Shown piece by piece: positions 40,609 to 48,864 of a stretch of 64,000 bases of DNA. The stretch lies in the NCBI GenBank assembly GCA_016281125.1, contig JAEEIA010000056.1:116070-180069 (forward strand), read 5' to 3'. Under the pieces are notes generated by a model that was not told the DNA's origin, did not search any database, and saw only the letters and a list, made by a program, of their open reading frames with translations. Source of the stretch: Oscillospiraceae bacterium. Its GTDB lineage: Bacteria > Bacillota > Clostridia > Oscillospirales > Ruminococcaceae. The position numbers were made by a program, and so were the translations under genes. How positions within the stretch are numbered: position 1 is the first letter of the stretch; each line of letters starts with the position of its first letter.

Positions 40609-43233
40609 TCATCCGAGCACGCGCTTTTTCAGTGCGCTGAGATCCCTGACCGTGATGGTCTGGGAGTTGTCCAGATCGTACTTCTTCGCGTTTGCATCGG
40701 AGAGCGTGCCCTTCTTGAGCAGATAATTCTGGAGCCGCTGCACGTCGGTCTTGGTGAAAGCGCCGCTTGCTGCGACCGTCTTATTGCTGAGGTAGGAGGT
40801 CATCTGCGTCTTGCAGTTTTCCGCGCGGCTGTTCCAGAATGTGCGGATCTTCTCCACCTCGTCCTTGAACATCTGGGTGTAATCCACCGGCTCGGTAGAA
40901 ACAGGCTGCTGACCTGCACCCGGCTGCCAGCCTGCGCCCGGCTGCTGACCTGCGCCCGGCTGCACCGGATCGTCTGCCGCGTTCTGATTGCCGTCGGCAT
41001 TCTGACCGCCCTGCTGCTGGCCGCCCCAGCCGCCTGCGCCGATGTCACCCCAGCCGCCTGCGCCGATTTCGCCCATGCCGGGCCACTCACCGCCTGCGCC
41101 GATCTCGCCCATGCCGGGCCACTCACCGCCTGCGCCGATCTCGCCCATGCCGGGCCAGTCACCCATGCCGGGGAAATCGCCCATGCCGCCCCAGCCGACG
41201 GTATCCGGCTGCATGGAGAAGCGCTCCAGTGTTGCGACCATAGATGCATTATATGCGGATTCAAGCTGATTGAGTCTGCCCGTCACCTTCGAGGCCAGAT
41301 AATTCGTATTGCACTGCTCATTGTAGCAGTTCACGAACATCGTGCGGAACTCCTCGTTGTTGTCCAGCAGACCGAAGAACAATTTGGTCAGCCAGGTATT
41401 CTTCATTTTCAGGGAGTTGATCACATTGGTGCTTGCATTGCTCTGGCCGTAAAGCCCCTGACCGTACTCGGTATCGAACAGGATGAAGCGCCATCTGCCG
41501 TCTGCATAGGGCTTGTTCGGATCCACGACCTCTGTTTTCCAAAGTGCGTAGTTATTGTTGCCGAAGTCGCTGTTGCCGACGATGATTTCCGTTGCGAAGT
41601 AATCCGCAAGGCTCTCAAGATCGACCAGTCTTTCAAACTGATCGTATACGCTGACATCGCTGTAATTTGCAGAAATTGCAAGGTTCTTAAGCGATTCGTA
41701 ATCCGCCCAGCCCTGATCGGAGCCGTCAGAGAGCTCATCGGTCTTGATCATGCAGACACTGCCCTGCTTGACCTTGTAATGATCCGCCAGGAACTCCTTG
41801 CCGAGCTTCTCAACGATGTTGTAGGTGCCCCAGAACTCGCCGTCGAGGAACACGACGCACTCGGTCTGCGCCTGCGTTGCATATGCGCGGTCAGCGACCA
41901 TTTCCTGATTCAGACGGTCACGGATCTTGGTCTTGTCGTCGTTGCCGCCGTTGCGGAGCGTGATTTTGTCGAACGAATCAATGACCTTGCCGTTGACGTT
42001 CAGCAGCTTGCCGTTGAAGAAATCATACTCCAGCTTGGTGGTGCCGTAATCGGCGCGGGCGTAGAGGTTGAAGCTCTTCTGTGCCGCAGCGCGCGTCCAT
42101 GCACCGTGCATCCGGATGCCGACGCCTGCTTCATAGGTGGCCTTGCCCTTTTCAAAGACGGTGATATGTGCGGGGCGCTCCCACTCACGGCCCTCCTGCG
42201 TATAGTTGGCCGGATGATTGCCGCCGCCGAACATCGCCATTCCGCCGCCGCCGGATTCGCGGTAGATCTTTCCCTTGACGTAAATGCCCTTTTCATCGTC
42301 AAAGAGATTGTCCGGATCGGAAACCAGAGAGATGACGCGCATATTCATCGCGTAATCGTTCTGAGTATAGCCGATGAAATAGGTCTTTGTTGCGATGCTG
42401 GAAACATTGCCCTGTCCGTCCACTGCGATTGCACGGACGATCATCGCCTTGTCAACCGGCTCCTTCGGCGCCGTGTAGCCGTCTGCAATATCCGTGATTG
42501 CGGAATAGACATTTGCCTCAGAGGTCTTGTCATAGACCTGGATTGCGCCGGAATAGCGCGTGGACGAGGTCGTCGGATCGCTGCCGTCCAGCGTGTAGTA
42601 AATGGTGCTGCCGGACTGACCGGAGAGCGAGAGATTGAATCCGCTGGAATAGAAGCCGCTGTCCTGCGAGAAGGTCGGCTCAGGAACAATGACCTGCGCG
42701 ACCGCACCGGCAGAATTGCTGCTGCCCGGCGTGAGCTTGCTCAGGATCGCATAGTTTTCACTGCCGTCCGGCACTCTGCCGTACGCGGTGTCGTCTGCCA
42801 GTGCAGGAACCTCCTGGGATTCCAGCAGGCTGCCGTTGGAGCCGGAGAGCAGAATGGTTTCACCGCTCTTGGAAAGGCCGAACTCCGCGCCCTTGACGCT
42901 GCCGCCTGCATCGACGCCGCAGTAAACGACCAGATAGCCGTTCGCTGCAATGGTCGTTCCCGCCGGGATCGTGTAGCGCATCAGATCCGCCTCGTCGTCG
43001 GAGATGCCGAAGCCGCCGACATTGACCGCAGAGCCGCTGGTGTTGTAGAGTTCCACATAGTCGTAAAACTGACCGTCCGAAGCCGCCACCGTCGTATTCT
43101 TGGTGCAGACCTCATTGATCACGATACTGCCTGCCGCAAGCACAGACATGGACGGAAGCGCGGACAGTGCGCCCGCTGCCAGCGACATACTGAGTCCTGC
43201 CGCTGCCGCCCTGCAAATTTTCTTTCGTATCAT
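40609..43233 (-). CDS. Secreted CotH-family protein with lamin-tail domain, Gly-rich repeats and dockerin-like C-terminus
   Basis: 874 residues. Signal peptide (1-34); lamin-tail domain (about 36-160, IVINEVCTKN...DYVELYN); chitobiase/FN3-like segment (about 185-270, STIYYTLDGSDPTTSS); CotH domain (about 300-660: RMHGAWTR, KSFNLYARADYG, RNGGND, EFWGTYNIVEKLGKEF, WRFILFDTEYG). Then a Gly-rich region with the 12-residue repeat WPGMGEIGAGGE and Gln/Pro/Gly repeats, and a C-terminal dockerin-like stretch with one good loop (DLDNSQTITVRDL). CotH proteins are atypical protein kinases in spore coats; here the protein is exported and probably scaffold-bound. The ATG at 43233 (AGAGGGGG upstream) is preferred to GTG 43236. 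Confidence 0.9.
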   Translation of the reverse strand: MIRKKICRAAAAGLSMSLAAGALSALPSMSVLAAGSIVINEVCTKNTTVAASDGQFYDYVELYNTSGSAVNVGGFGISDDEADLMRYTIPAGTTIAANGYLVVYCGVDAGGSVKGAEFGLSKSGETILLSGSNGSLLESQEVPALADDTAYGRVPDGSENYAILSKLTPGSSNSAGAVAQVIVPEPTFSQDSGFYSSGFNLSLSGQSGSTIYYTLDGSDPTTSSTRYSGAIQVYDKTSEANVYSAITDIADGYTAPKEPVDKAMIVRAIAVDGQGNVSSIATKTYFIGYTQNDYAMNMRVISLVSDPDNLFDDEKGIYVKGKIYRESGGGGMAMFGGGNHPANYTQEGREWERPAHITVFEKGKATYEAGVGIRMHGAWTRAAAQKSFNLYARADYGTTKLEYDFFNGKLLNVNGKVIDSFDKITLRNGGNDDKTKIRDRLNQEMVADRAYATQAQTECVVFLDGEFWGTYNIVEKLGKEFLADHYKVKQGSVCMIKTDELSDGSDQGWADYESLKNLAISANYSDVSVYDQFERLVDLESLADYFATEIIVGNSDFGNNNYALWKTEVVDPNKPYADGRWRFILFDTEYGQGLYGQSNASTNVINSLKMKNTWLTKLFFGLLDNNEEFRTMFVNCYNEQCNTNYLASKVTGRLNQLESAYNASMVATLERFSMQPDTVGWGGMGDFPGMGDWPGMGEIGAGGEWPGMGEIGAGGEWPGMGEIGAGGWGDIGAGGWGGQQQGGQNADGNQNAADDPVQPGAGQQPGAGWQPGAGQQPVSTEPVDYTQMFKDEVEKIRTFWNSRAENCKTQMTSYLSNKTVAASGAFTKTDVQRLQNYLLKKGTLSDANAKKYDLDNSQTITVRDLSALKKRVLG
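41065..41170. repeat. 36-bp tandem repeat within the CotH gene
   Basis: Units at 41065, 41101 and 41137 (third partial), nearly identical, encoding WPGMGEIGAGGE. In-frame (36 = 12 codons), so unit number can change without breaking the protein. A second Gln/Pro/Gly repeat lies at about 40905-40965. Confidence 0.9.
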
Positions 43234-43441
43234 CACTGATACCCCCTCTGATATTCATTCGCATTTTTCTAAGCGTCCGGAGCATATCACTCCCTTGCTT
43301 ATATCATGCCATAACAACCTTAAACAAAACTGAAACAGTATTAACTTATTTTATATCCGTTTTATCTTTTTCAAGCATCTCCGTCATCAGAGCAATATTT
43401 TCCTGAATTAAGATTTAATGTAATATTTCAAATAAAATATA

Positions 43442-43473
43442 CATCCGGTACTGCGCCAGTGCAATACCGGATG
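43442..43473 (-). terminator. Terminator of the ppa-prs genes
   Basis: Stem CATCCGGTA with TACCGGATG; minus-strand tail is A/T-rich (TATATTTTATTTG). The rest of 43234-43441 is AT-rich and should hold the promoter of the CotH gene; a weak match is TTGTTT, 18 bases, TATAAG on the minus strand near 43293-43322. Confidence 0.7.
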
Positions 43474-43481
43474 ATTGTTCA

Positions 43482-44636
43482 TTATTTTGCAGCACGCTGC
43501 TTTTCGAGAAGCGCCTGAATTTTGTCATGCGGATTGATGACCGTGGTGATGGAAACATCGTGGTTGATTGCCGCAATGAAATAGGCCGCGTACTTGGAAA
43601 CATCGACCTCGTGGAACCATTCGCGCTCCAGCAGCTGCGGCATCCGGTAGGTCAGGTTCGTGCCGAACACGGCATCGAGCACGCCGTCCGCGTAGGCCTT
43701 GTCGAACTGCTCCAGACCGTGCGTGAACAGACCGTAGGTCGCATACGCGATCATGCAGGCCGCGCCGCGGGATTTGAGGTTCTGTGCCAGGTCGAGCATC
43801 GAGCCGCCGGATGCGATGATGTCATCCGCAACAAACACGGTCTTGCCCTCGACCGGGTTGCCGAGATACTCATGCGCAACGATCGGGTTTTTGCCGTCCA
43901 CCACACGGGAGTAATCTCTGCGCTTGTAGAACATGCCGAGGTTGACGCCGAGCATGGTTGCATAGTACATATTTCTGCCGAGTGCGCCCTCGTCCGGGCT
44001 GATGACCATGAACTTTTCCGGCGACATATCAAGATCCGGGAAGGTTTTGAGCATGGTTTTCAGAACCTGATAGGACGGGATCACATTGTCGATGCCCATG
44101 AGCGGAACGGCATTGTTCACGCGGGGATCGTGTGCGTCAAAGGTGATGATATTGTCAACACCCATGGCCTGAAGCTCCTGCAAAGCGCAGGCACAGTCCA
44201 GGGACTCGCGGTAGTTTCTGCGGTGCTGTCTTCCGCCGTAGAGCAGCGGCATAATGATGTTGAGGCGGTGCGCCTTGCCGGAGGCGGCCTGAATGATGCG
44301 CTTGAGATCCTGATAGTGGTCATCCGGCGACATGCAGTTGACCTTGTCGAACATCTTGTACTGAATGCTGTAATTGCCAACGTCAATGACAATGAACAGA
44401 TCCAGTCCGCGGATTGTGGACTTGATCAGGCCCTTTCCGTCGCCCGAAGCAAAGCGCGGGCATTCGCATTCGATCAGATAGCTTTCATCGGGGAAGCCGT
44501 TTTCATTGGCCCATCCCACAAGATAGCTGTTGACCTTTTCAGCGAGCTGTTCGGCGCCGGGCATCGCAATGATTCCGAGCGGAGCCACGCTCTTTCGGTT
44601 GTGATACAGTTCATCGGTAGCAGCAGCAGCAGACAT
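43482..44636 (-). CDS. prs: Ribose-phosphate pyrophosphokinase
   Basis: 384 residues; makes PRPP from ribose 5-phosphate and ATP for purine, pyrimidine, His, Trp and NAD synthesis. It is longer than typical bacterial Prs (about 315) and belongs to a diverged Firmicutes group. Visible: LLYGGRQHRRNYRESLDC (flexible loop region), VDNIITFDAHDPRV, MVISPDEGALGRN, and the PRPP-binding loop VFVADDIIASGGSMLD. The ATG at 44636 has AAAGGAAG nine bases before it; the longer start at 44666 lacks a ribosome site. Downstream partner of ppa. Confidence 0.92.
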   Translation of the reverse strand: MSAAAATDELYHNRKSVAPLGIIAMPGAEQLAEKVNSYLVGWANENGFPDESYLIECECPRFASGDGKGLIKSTIRGLDLFIVIDVGNYSIQYKMFDKVNCMSPDDHYQDLKRIIQAASGKAHRLNIIMPLLYGGRQHRRNYRESLDCACALQELQAMGVDNIITFDAHDPRVNNAVPLMGIDNVIPSYQVLKTMLKTFPDLDMSPEKFMVISPDEGALGRNMYYATMLGVNLGMFYKRRDYSRVVDGKNPIVAHEYLGNPVEGKTVFVADDIIASGGSMLDLAQNLKSRGAACMIAYATYGLFTHGLEQFDKAYADGVLDAVFGTNLTYRMPQLLEREWFHEVDVSKYAAYFIAAINHDVSITTVINPHDKIQALLEKQRAAK

Positions 44637-44708
44637 AATCCGGTACTTCCTTTCCCATTCCTTCATATTTCACAGCCGGCCGTTTCCGGCCGCTGCATCG
44701 TCCGTCAG

Positions 44709-45239
44709 TCATTTGCAGAAGTATTCCACATACCGGTCAATATCCGAGCGAATAATCTCCCTTGCGTCGTCGGCATCTCCGAACTCATCCACGGCAGTTG
44801 ATTTTTTCTCCAGTTCCTTATAAACCGAAAAGAAGTGAATCATCTCCTCAACAATATGCCGGGGAAGATCCGAAATATCCTTATAACTGTTGTAATTCGG
44901 ATCCTCGAACGGGATTGCAATGATCTTGTCATCGCGGTGTCCCTGATCAAGCATACGAATGACGCCGATCGGATAACAGCGAACCAGCGTCATGGGGGAG
45001 AGCGTTTCGGAGCAGAGCACAAGCACGTCCAGCGGGTCATTGTCATCCGCGTAGGTACGCGGAATCAGCCCGTAATTCGCGGGATAATGCGTGGAAGTAT
45101 GCAAAATGCGGTCAAGTTGAATCAGACCTGTCTCCTTGTCCAGCTCATATTTATTTTTACTACCCTTCGGGATCTCAATGACTGCAATAAAATCATCAGG
45201 CGTGATGCGTTTCGGATTTATATTATGCCAGATATTCAT
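44709..45239 (-). CDS. ppa: Inorganic pyrophosphatase, soluble family I
   Basis: 176 residues. Hydrolyses pyrophosphate to phosphate with Mg2+. Family I signature DDNDPLDVLVL with three catalytic Asp, plus EIPKGSKNKYELDKETG and HYPANYGLIPRT. The ATG at 45239 follows AGAAAGGTTGATATG; the longer frame begins above the promoter. The gap to prs is 72 bases, so both are probably one transcript, joining PRPP supply to removal of the pyrophosphate released when PRPP is used. Confidence 0.96.
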   Translation of the reverse strand: MNIWHNINPKRITPDDFIAVIEIPKGSKNKYELDKETGLIQLDRILHTSTHYPANYGLIPRTYADDNDPLDVLVLCSETLSPMTLVRCYPIGVIRMLDQGHRDDKIIAIPFEDPNYNSYKDISDLPRHIVEEMIHFFSVYKELEKKSTAVDEFGDADDAREIIRSDIDRYVEYFCK

Positions 45240-45292
45240 CATATCAACCTTTCTTTCAAAGCTCATCGAGATGAAGCGTCTTGGACATTCAC

Positions 45293-45321
45293 AGTATATC
45301 ATAAATCCCGCCGAAAGTCAA
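45293..45321 (-). promoter_or_regulatory. Promoter of ppa-prs
   Basis: Minus strand TTGACT (45316-45321), 17 bases, TATACT (45293-45298). Confidence 0.88.
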
Positions 45322-45836
45322 TCAGCAATCATATTTTTGTAAGATTGCATGAAATCTTTAACAACCTTTCAACAGGCATTTGATAGGCCGGTTTCGCTGC
45401 AAGCAAAGGCCGGAATCTGATTTTCAGGCTGCAAGCGGGATTTTCGCGGTGTGCAGTTTTCTGCGCACCCGGATGTTAAAACAAAAATTTTTGTCGGAAA
45501 GTTGTACGCAAACGTGCAACTTTTTCTGTTTTCCGCACGGTTTACAGAGAGCGATACGCGCGGGCTCGGGTATCCGGGAGCATCCGGAACCTGACCGCAG
45601 CGGCGAGAAAGGCGGAAACCGGACGGCGCATGAAGGCGGTTCGATGACGGGAACGCCACGGGACAGGATGCGCTCCGGCACCTTGACAATTTCATATGCT
45701 TCTGCGCAATGCTGCCCGGAAAGACCGCAATCGGTGGGGCAATGCGTTTCAGCCTGCAAGGATTTTTCTGCTGCCTTGCCGGGCGTCTTTGTTATGCATG
45801 GAAGACGATGGCTTTCTCCGTGGCCGTTCATAAAAA
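45322..45836. other. Long non-coding stretch
   Basis: About 500 bases with no gene I can support; short frames on both strands lack ribosome sites and resemble no family. It has a palindromic ACAAAAATTTTTGT (45481-45494) and a terminator-like hairpin AAAGTTGTACG/CGTGCAACTTT followed by TTCTGTTTT (45498-45532, plus strand). A small RNA or a decayed gene is possible. Confidence 0.4.
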
Positions 45837-45839
45837 ACA

Positions 45840-45867
45840 GGGCGCCGACCGTTTTCAGCCAGCGCCC
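45840..45867. terminator. Terminator hairpin, left copy flanking repeat B2
   Basis: GGGCGC/GCGCCC stem enclosing CGACCGTTTTCAGCCA. A near-identical copy (one extra G here, final C for T) is at 46101. Confidence 0.78.
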
Positions 45868-45876
45868 GCAGCTTGT

Positions 45877-46044
45877 AAAAAAGGTATCCGCTTCGCGGAT
45901 GCGATTGAAGAATGGGGACTTCTATCGCAAGTCCCCAAGCCCTCCAAGCTCTTGAAAGCAGGGGAATTTCGCTCGCTGCGGCGAGCGACGAGGGCTCTGC
46001 CCTCGACCCGCGAGCTTTTTGAAAAAAGCTCGACCAAAAACTTT
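45877..46044 (-). repeat. Structured intergenic repeat family B, copy B2 (reverse orientation)
   Basis: Reverse complement of B1 through almost its whole length, with the same chain of hairpins. The CGCCCGT/ACGGGCG stem of B1 is CGCTCGC/GCGAGCG here: two base pairs changed on both sides, loop CGCA kept. The block between the two terminator copies is 233 bases. Confidence 0.88.
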
Positions 46045-46100
46045 AATTTTTGGTTTTTCGCAAGGTCATCGACAATCCGGCAAACTTTTATTATGATGAA

Positions 46101-46136
46101 AACAGGCGCCGACCGTTTTCAGCCAGCGCCTGTTTA
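46101..46136. terminator. Terminator hairpin, right copy flanking repeat B2
   Basis: AACAGGCGC/GCGCCTGTT stem around the same CGACCGTTTTCAGCCA interior, followed by TTATCC. Confidence 0.78.
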
Positions 46137-46142
46137 TCCTTA

Positions 46143-46216
46143 TTCCGGGATTCTTAAGGGACAAGTCCCTTAAGCGGGGTTTGGGGCAGCGCCCCATGAT
46201 CAATCCGCCGGAGGCA
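46143..46216. repeat. Intergenic repeat family A, copy A7
   Basis: GGGATT, hairpin 2 as CTTAAGGGAC with GTCCCTTAAG (46153-46174), GCGGGGTTTGG, hairpin 1 GGGGCAGCGCCCC and ATGATCAATCCGCCGGAGG. Relative to A3, three base pairs of hairpin 2 differ and all keep pairing. Ends about 13 bases before the hypE stop. Confidence 0.82.
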
Positions 46217-46228
46217 CCTCTTACCACT

Positions 46229-47236
46229 TCAGCAGATTCGCGGGAGCAGTTCGCCTTTGGGCTGCGGGAGAACGGTCTGCGTGCCGATTTCGGTTTCCAT
46301 AATCACCTTGCCCGCATTCTCAGACGTGACCGTACCGATGACGGCGGCATTCTGCGAATACTTCCCCCTGCGCAGCTGTTCCACGATTGCGTCCGCATGC
46401 TCCTGCGGCGCAAAAATAACAAGTCTGCCCTCACAGGCAAGATACAGCGGCTCCAGTCCGAGCATACCGCAGACGCCCTTCACCCGCGGATCAACCGGCA
46501 CGCTTGCCGCATCCAGCCGGATGCCGACGCCGCTCTGCCCTGCAATCTCATAGAGCACCGTGCCGACGCCGCCGCGCGTTGCATCGCGGATCACATGAAT
46601 CTGATCCGTCACCTGATACAGGCTTTCGACGGTTCCCCAGAGCGGCGCGCAGTCGCTGTCCACGTCCGATGCAATGCCGAAATCATCGCGCGCAAGCAGA
46701 ATGGTACAGCCGTGCCGCCCGACGTCGCCGCTGACGATGACCGCATCGCCCGGCTTTGCAAGCGTACCGGACGTGTTCGCCTCCGGCAGAATCTCTCCGA
46801 TGCCGGTCGTCGTGATGAACACGCCGTCGCACTGCCCCTTGCCTGCGACCTTCGTATCACCCGCAACAATCTTCACGCCGACCTCTGCGGCAGTCTTTTC
46901 CATGGCAGCGGCAATCTCCTCGAGCGCATCCATGGAGAAGCCCTCCTCAATGACGAATGCGCAGGTCAGATACAGCGGCTTCGCGCCCATGCACGAAAGG
47001 TCGTTGACCGTGCCGCAGATTGACAGCTTGCCGATGTTGCCGCCGTTGAATTTCCACGGAGATACGATAAATCCGTCAGTGGATGCCGCAATTCTGCCCT
47101 TCGGCTGCGGAAGCACCGCGGCGTCATCACCCGTGAACATCGGGTTGGCAAAATGCGCCTTGAATACGCTGTCGATCAGCTCATTGGTCTGTGTGCCGCC
47201 CGCGCCGTGCGCAAGCGTAACTGTACGATCACTCAT
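46229..47236 (-). CDS. hypE: Hydrogenase maturation protein HypE (carbamoyl dehydratase)
   Basis: 335 residues. Dehydrates the thiocarboxamide on its own C-terminal Cys to thiocyanate, the CN donor for Fe(CN)2CO in [NiFe]-hydrogenase. The protein ends PRIC, as required. AHGAGG near the N-terminus, GDDAAVL, AGDTKV and SGDVGRHGC are the PurM-like ATP-binding segments. The start overlaps the upstream Cys-rich gene by eight bases. The other hyp genes lie 2-7 kb upstream on the same strand. Confidence 0.96.
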   Translation of the reverse strand: MSDRTVTLAHGAGGTQTNELIDSVFKAHFANPMFTGDDAAVLPQPKGRIAASTDGFIVSPWKFNGGNIGKLSICGTVNDLSCMGAKPLYLTCAFVIEEGFSMDALEEIAAAMEKTAAEVGVKIVAGDTKVAGKGQCDGVFITTTGIGEILPEANTSGTLAKPGDAVIVSGDVGRHGCTILLARDDFGIASDVDSDCAPLWGTVESLYQVTDQIHVIRDATRGGVGTVLYEIAGQSGVGIRLDAASVPVDPRVKGVCGMLGLEPLYLACEGRLVIFAPQEHADAIVEQLRRGKYSQNAAVIGTVTSENAGKVIMETEIGTQTVLPQPKGELLPRIC

Positions 47237-47540
47237 TATGGTTTACTCCTTTGTTTCCGTATTCCCATGCGTCCCAGGTATCCCAGCCGTCGGTTGTTTT
47301 CCAGCCGAACGCTGTGCAGAAATCGTTGTAGCATTCCTCGCAGACTGCACAGGATTTATCCTGGGGCACATACCATTGCTGCCAGAACGGTTTCGGTTCC
47401 GGCACCTGCTTCCAGCAGAAAATACAGTGTTTCAGCTCCGGCTTGTATTTCCGCAGATCGGCGGCATCGGTCGGTTCCATCCAGATGCCGCGCAGATATT
47501 CCACGTCATTCAGAAGCCGCCAGTCGTCCGGTTCCGTCAC
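47229..47540 (-). CDS. Small Cys-pair protein upstream of hypE
   Basis: 103 residues, GTG start overlapping the preceding stop (GTGA). Very rich in Trp and with HCIFC, then CAVCEECYNDFC, giving CxxC...CxxCxxC-type metal-binding potential (zinc ribbon or iron-sulfur). Not recognised. It is not HypA, which has its own zinc motif and N-terminal MHE. The tight overlap on both sides implies co-production with HypE. Confidence 0.65.
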   Translation of the reverse strand: MTEPDDWRLLNDVEYLRGIWMEPTDAADLRKYKPELKHCIFCWKQVPEPKPFWQQWYVPQDKSCAVCEECYNDFCTAFGWKTTDGWDTWDAWEYGNKGVNHNE

Positions 47541-47710
47541 GGTATCACCTCAAACATGCCCATAAAGCCGCGGAGCCTTGTGCCGACGTCGGTTTCGGGC
47601 GGCAGCAGCGCCATGGCAACCTGAAACGGCTCAGCCGCGTCGGTATCGGTCTGCGTCAGATAAGCGTAATCGCCCTGAATATCCGTTACGATATAATCAT
47701 GCGGTTCCAT
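47537..47710 (-). CDS. 57-residue hypothetical protein
   Basis: Short gene starting ATG at 47710 (AGGTGAAAGA upstream): MEPHDYIVTDIQGDYAYLTQ... ending GMFEVIP. It looks like a small all-beta domain (alternating hydrophobic residues, GDYAYL). It has tight ribosome-site spacing and a GTGA overlap with the next gene, which supports a real gene. No family is recognised with certainty. Confidence 0.6.
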   Translation of the reverse strand: MEPHDYIVTDIQGDYAYLTQTDTDAAEPFQVAMALLPPETDVGTRLRGFMGMFEVIP

Positions 47711-47727
47711 TCTTTCACCTCATTTTT

Positions 47728-48177
47728 TCACTTTCTCGTCTTCCTGTAAAAAACAAATCCGTCCTCTTCTTTTATGATTTGATACCCTAATTTATTGTAA
47801 AAAGCGTTTGTCCGTACATTCCAGCCTGGAGTATCCAGATGAAACTCTGCGGCATAAGGGTAATTCTGTTCTATGCACGCCATGAAACGACTTCCATACC
47901 CTTTTCTATGATAGACGCTGTCAATAAAAATTCTGCCAATGTACACGGTATTGTTTGTTTCATCCGGGAATATGACGGCAGCTCCCACAATATCTTTTCC
48001 GATCATTGCCTGATACAAATGTCCCTCCCGAGCCATCTGTTCATGCCATTCCACCGAATCATATTCAGGCGGGCAGTCCCCTTTTGTTCCGCCGACATTT
48101 ACGTCTGTTTCAAATGCTCTGACAGACATGTCGACGATTGCTTTCACCTGATTTTCTTCTGCTTTTACTATATACAT
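47728..48177 (-). CDS. GNAT family N-acetyltransferase
   Basis: 149 residues. GNAT acetyl-CoA site in FIDSVYHRKGYGSRFMACIE and C-terminal NVRTNAFYNKLGY. More AT-rich than its neighbours, so it may have been acquired. It has its own leader (48178-48285) resembling the one before the DUF2262 gene. Acceptor unknown. Confidence 0.85.
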   Translation of the reverse strand: MYIVKAEENQVKAIVDMSVRAFETDVNVGGTKGDCPPEYDSVEWHEQMAREGHLYQAMIGKDIVGAAVIFPDETNNTVYIGRIFIDSVYHRKGYGSRFMACIEQNYPYAAEFHLDTPGWNVRTNAFYNKLGYQIIKEEDGFVFYRKTRK

Positions 48178-48204
48178 TCTTCTTCCTCAACCGTCTTAAA
48201 ATTC

Positions 48205-48257
48205 CGGTTTATCCGGGCAGCACAATTCAGACAAGGGACTTTTGTTTTGTCGGCAGT
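48205..48257 (-). promoter_or_regulatory. Leader segment shared with the DUF2262 gene
   Basis: GCAGCACAATTC...GACTTTTGTTTTGT on the plus strand, matching 20316-20368; lies 28-80 bases upstream of the acetyltransferase start. Confidence 0.45.
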
Positions 48258-48285
48258 CCACGCGGCGTGCTTTCGCATACGCACC

Positions 48286-48846
48286 TCATTCGTCATTGAT
48301 CTTTTTCAGCGTATCTGCAAGGATTTCCTCGCGCAGCGCCGTCAACTGTCCCGAAAAGGAAACTGTGTCGAACGCATAGGTTCTGTTCAGCGCAAATTCG
48401 TTCTCCGACCAGGTATCCAGCGGCGATTCATTGTGCTGAATCAGCGCCTCCAGCTTGTCAAGCGCCTTACAGATCTTCGCCTCAAGCGTCCTCTGCGCAT
48501 CCAGCTCGTCATACAGTGCAGACAGCTCTTCCGCCGTTTCCGGCGGCAGCGTGCGTACCCATTGCCGCAGCAGGGAATCCTCTGTCTGCCGGTCGGCATC
48601 CGTTTTCAGAAACGTCGGAATATCGCCGGTGAAGCATTCCCCGAGATCGTGAATCAGGCTCATGCGGATGACCTTATCCATATCGGCATCCGGAAAATCC
48701 GGCCGCAGCAGCATGGCCATCAGCGACACGCGCCAGCAGTGCTCCGCGACGCTTTCCGTCCGGCGGTTCGAGGTTGTACAGTGCCGCGGCGTGTCCTTCA
48801 GCCGTTCTGCGATATGCAGAATCTCCAGAAACTCTCTCGCATGCAT
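48286..48846 (-). CDS. HD-domain hydrolase (YfbR/HDDC2-like 5'-nucleotidase)
   Basis: 186 residues. HD metal site: RRTESVAEHCWRVSL gives the first His, IHDLGECFTGDIP the HD pair, and a later Asp near ICKALDKLEAL. Members of this group remove phosphate from deoxynucleoside monophosphates. It lies 18 bases after the nitroreductase gene in the long minus-strand run. Confidence 0.88.
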   Translation of the reverse strand: MHAREFLEILHIAERLKDTPRHCTTSNRRTESVAEHCWRVSLMAMLLRPDFPDADMDKVIRMSLIHDLGECFTGDIPTFLKTDADRQTEDSLLRQWVRTLPPETAEELSALYDELDAQRTLEAKICKALDKLEALIQHNESPLDTWSENEFALNRTYAFDTVSFSGQLTALREEILADTLKKINDE

Positions 48847-48864
48847 CTCATTGCTCCCATCCGG

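Noticed and set aside
40567..43239. 890-residue open frame on the plus strand
   Set aside because: Antisense shadow of the CotH gene; its repeats (PLTACADLAHAG-like) are the complement of the Gly-rich repeats.
45380..45955. 191-residue plus-strand and 135-residue minus-strand frames
   Set aside because: No ribosome site or recognisable domain; the frames run into the repeat B2 structure.
47229..47540. HypA
   Set aside because: Cys pairs suggested a nickel/zinc chaperone, but the N-terminal MHE and spacing of HypA are missing.
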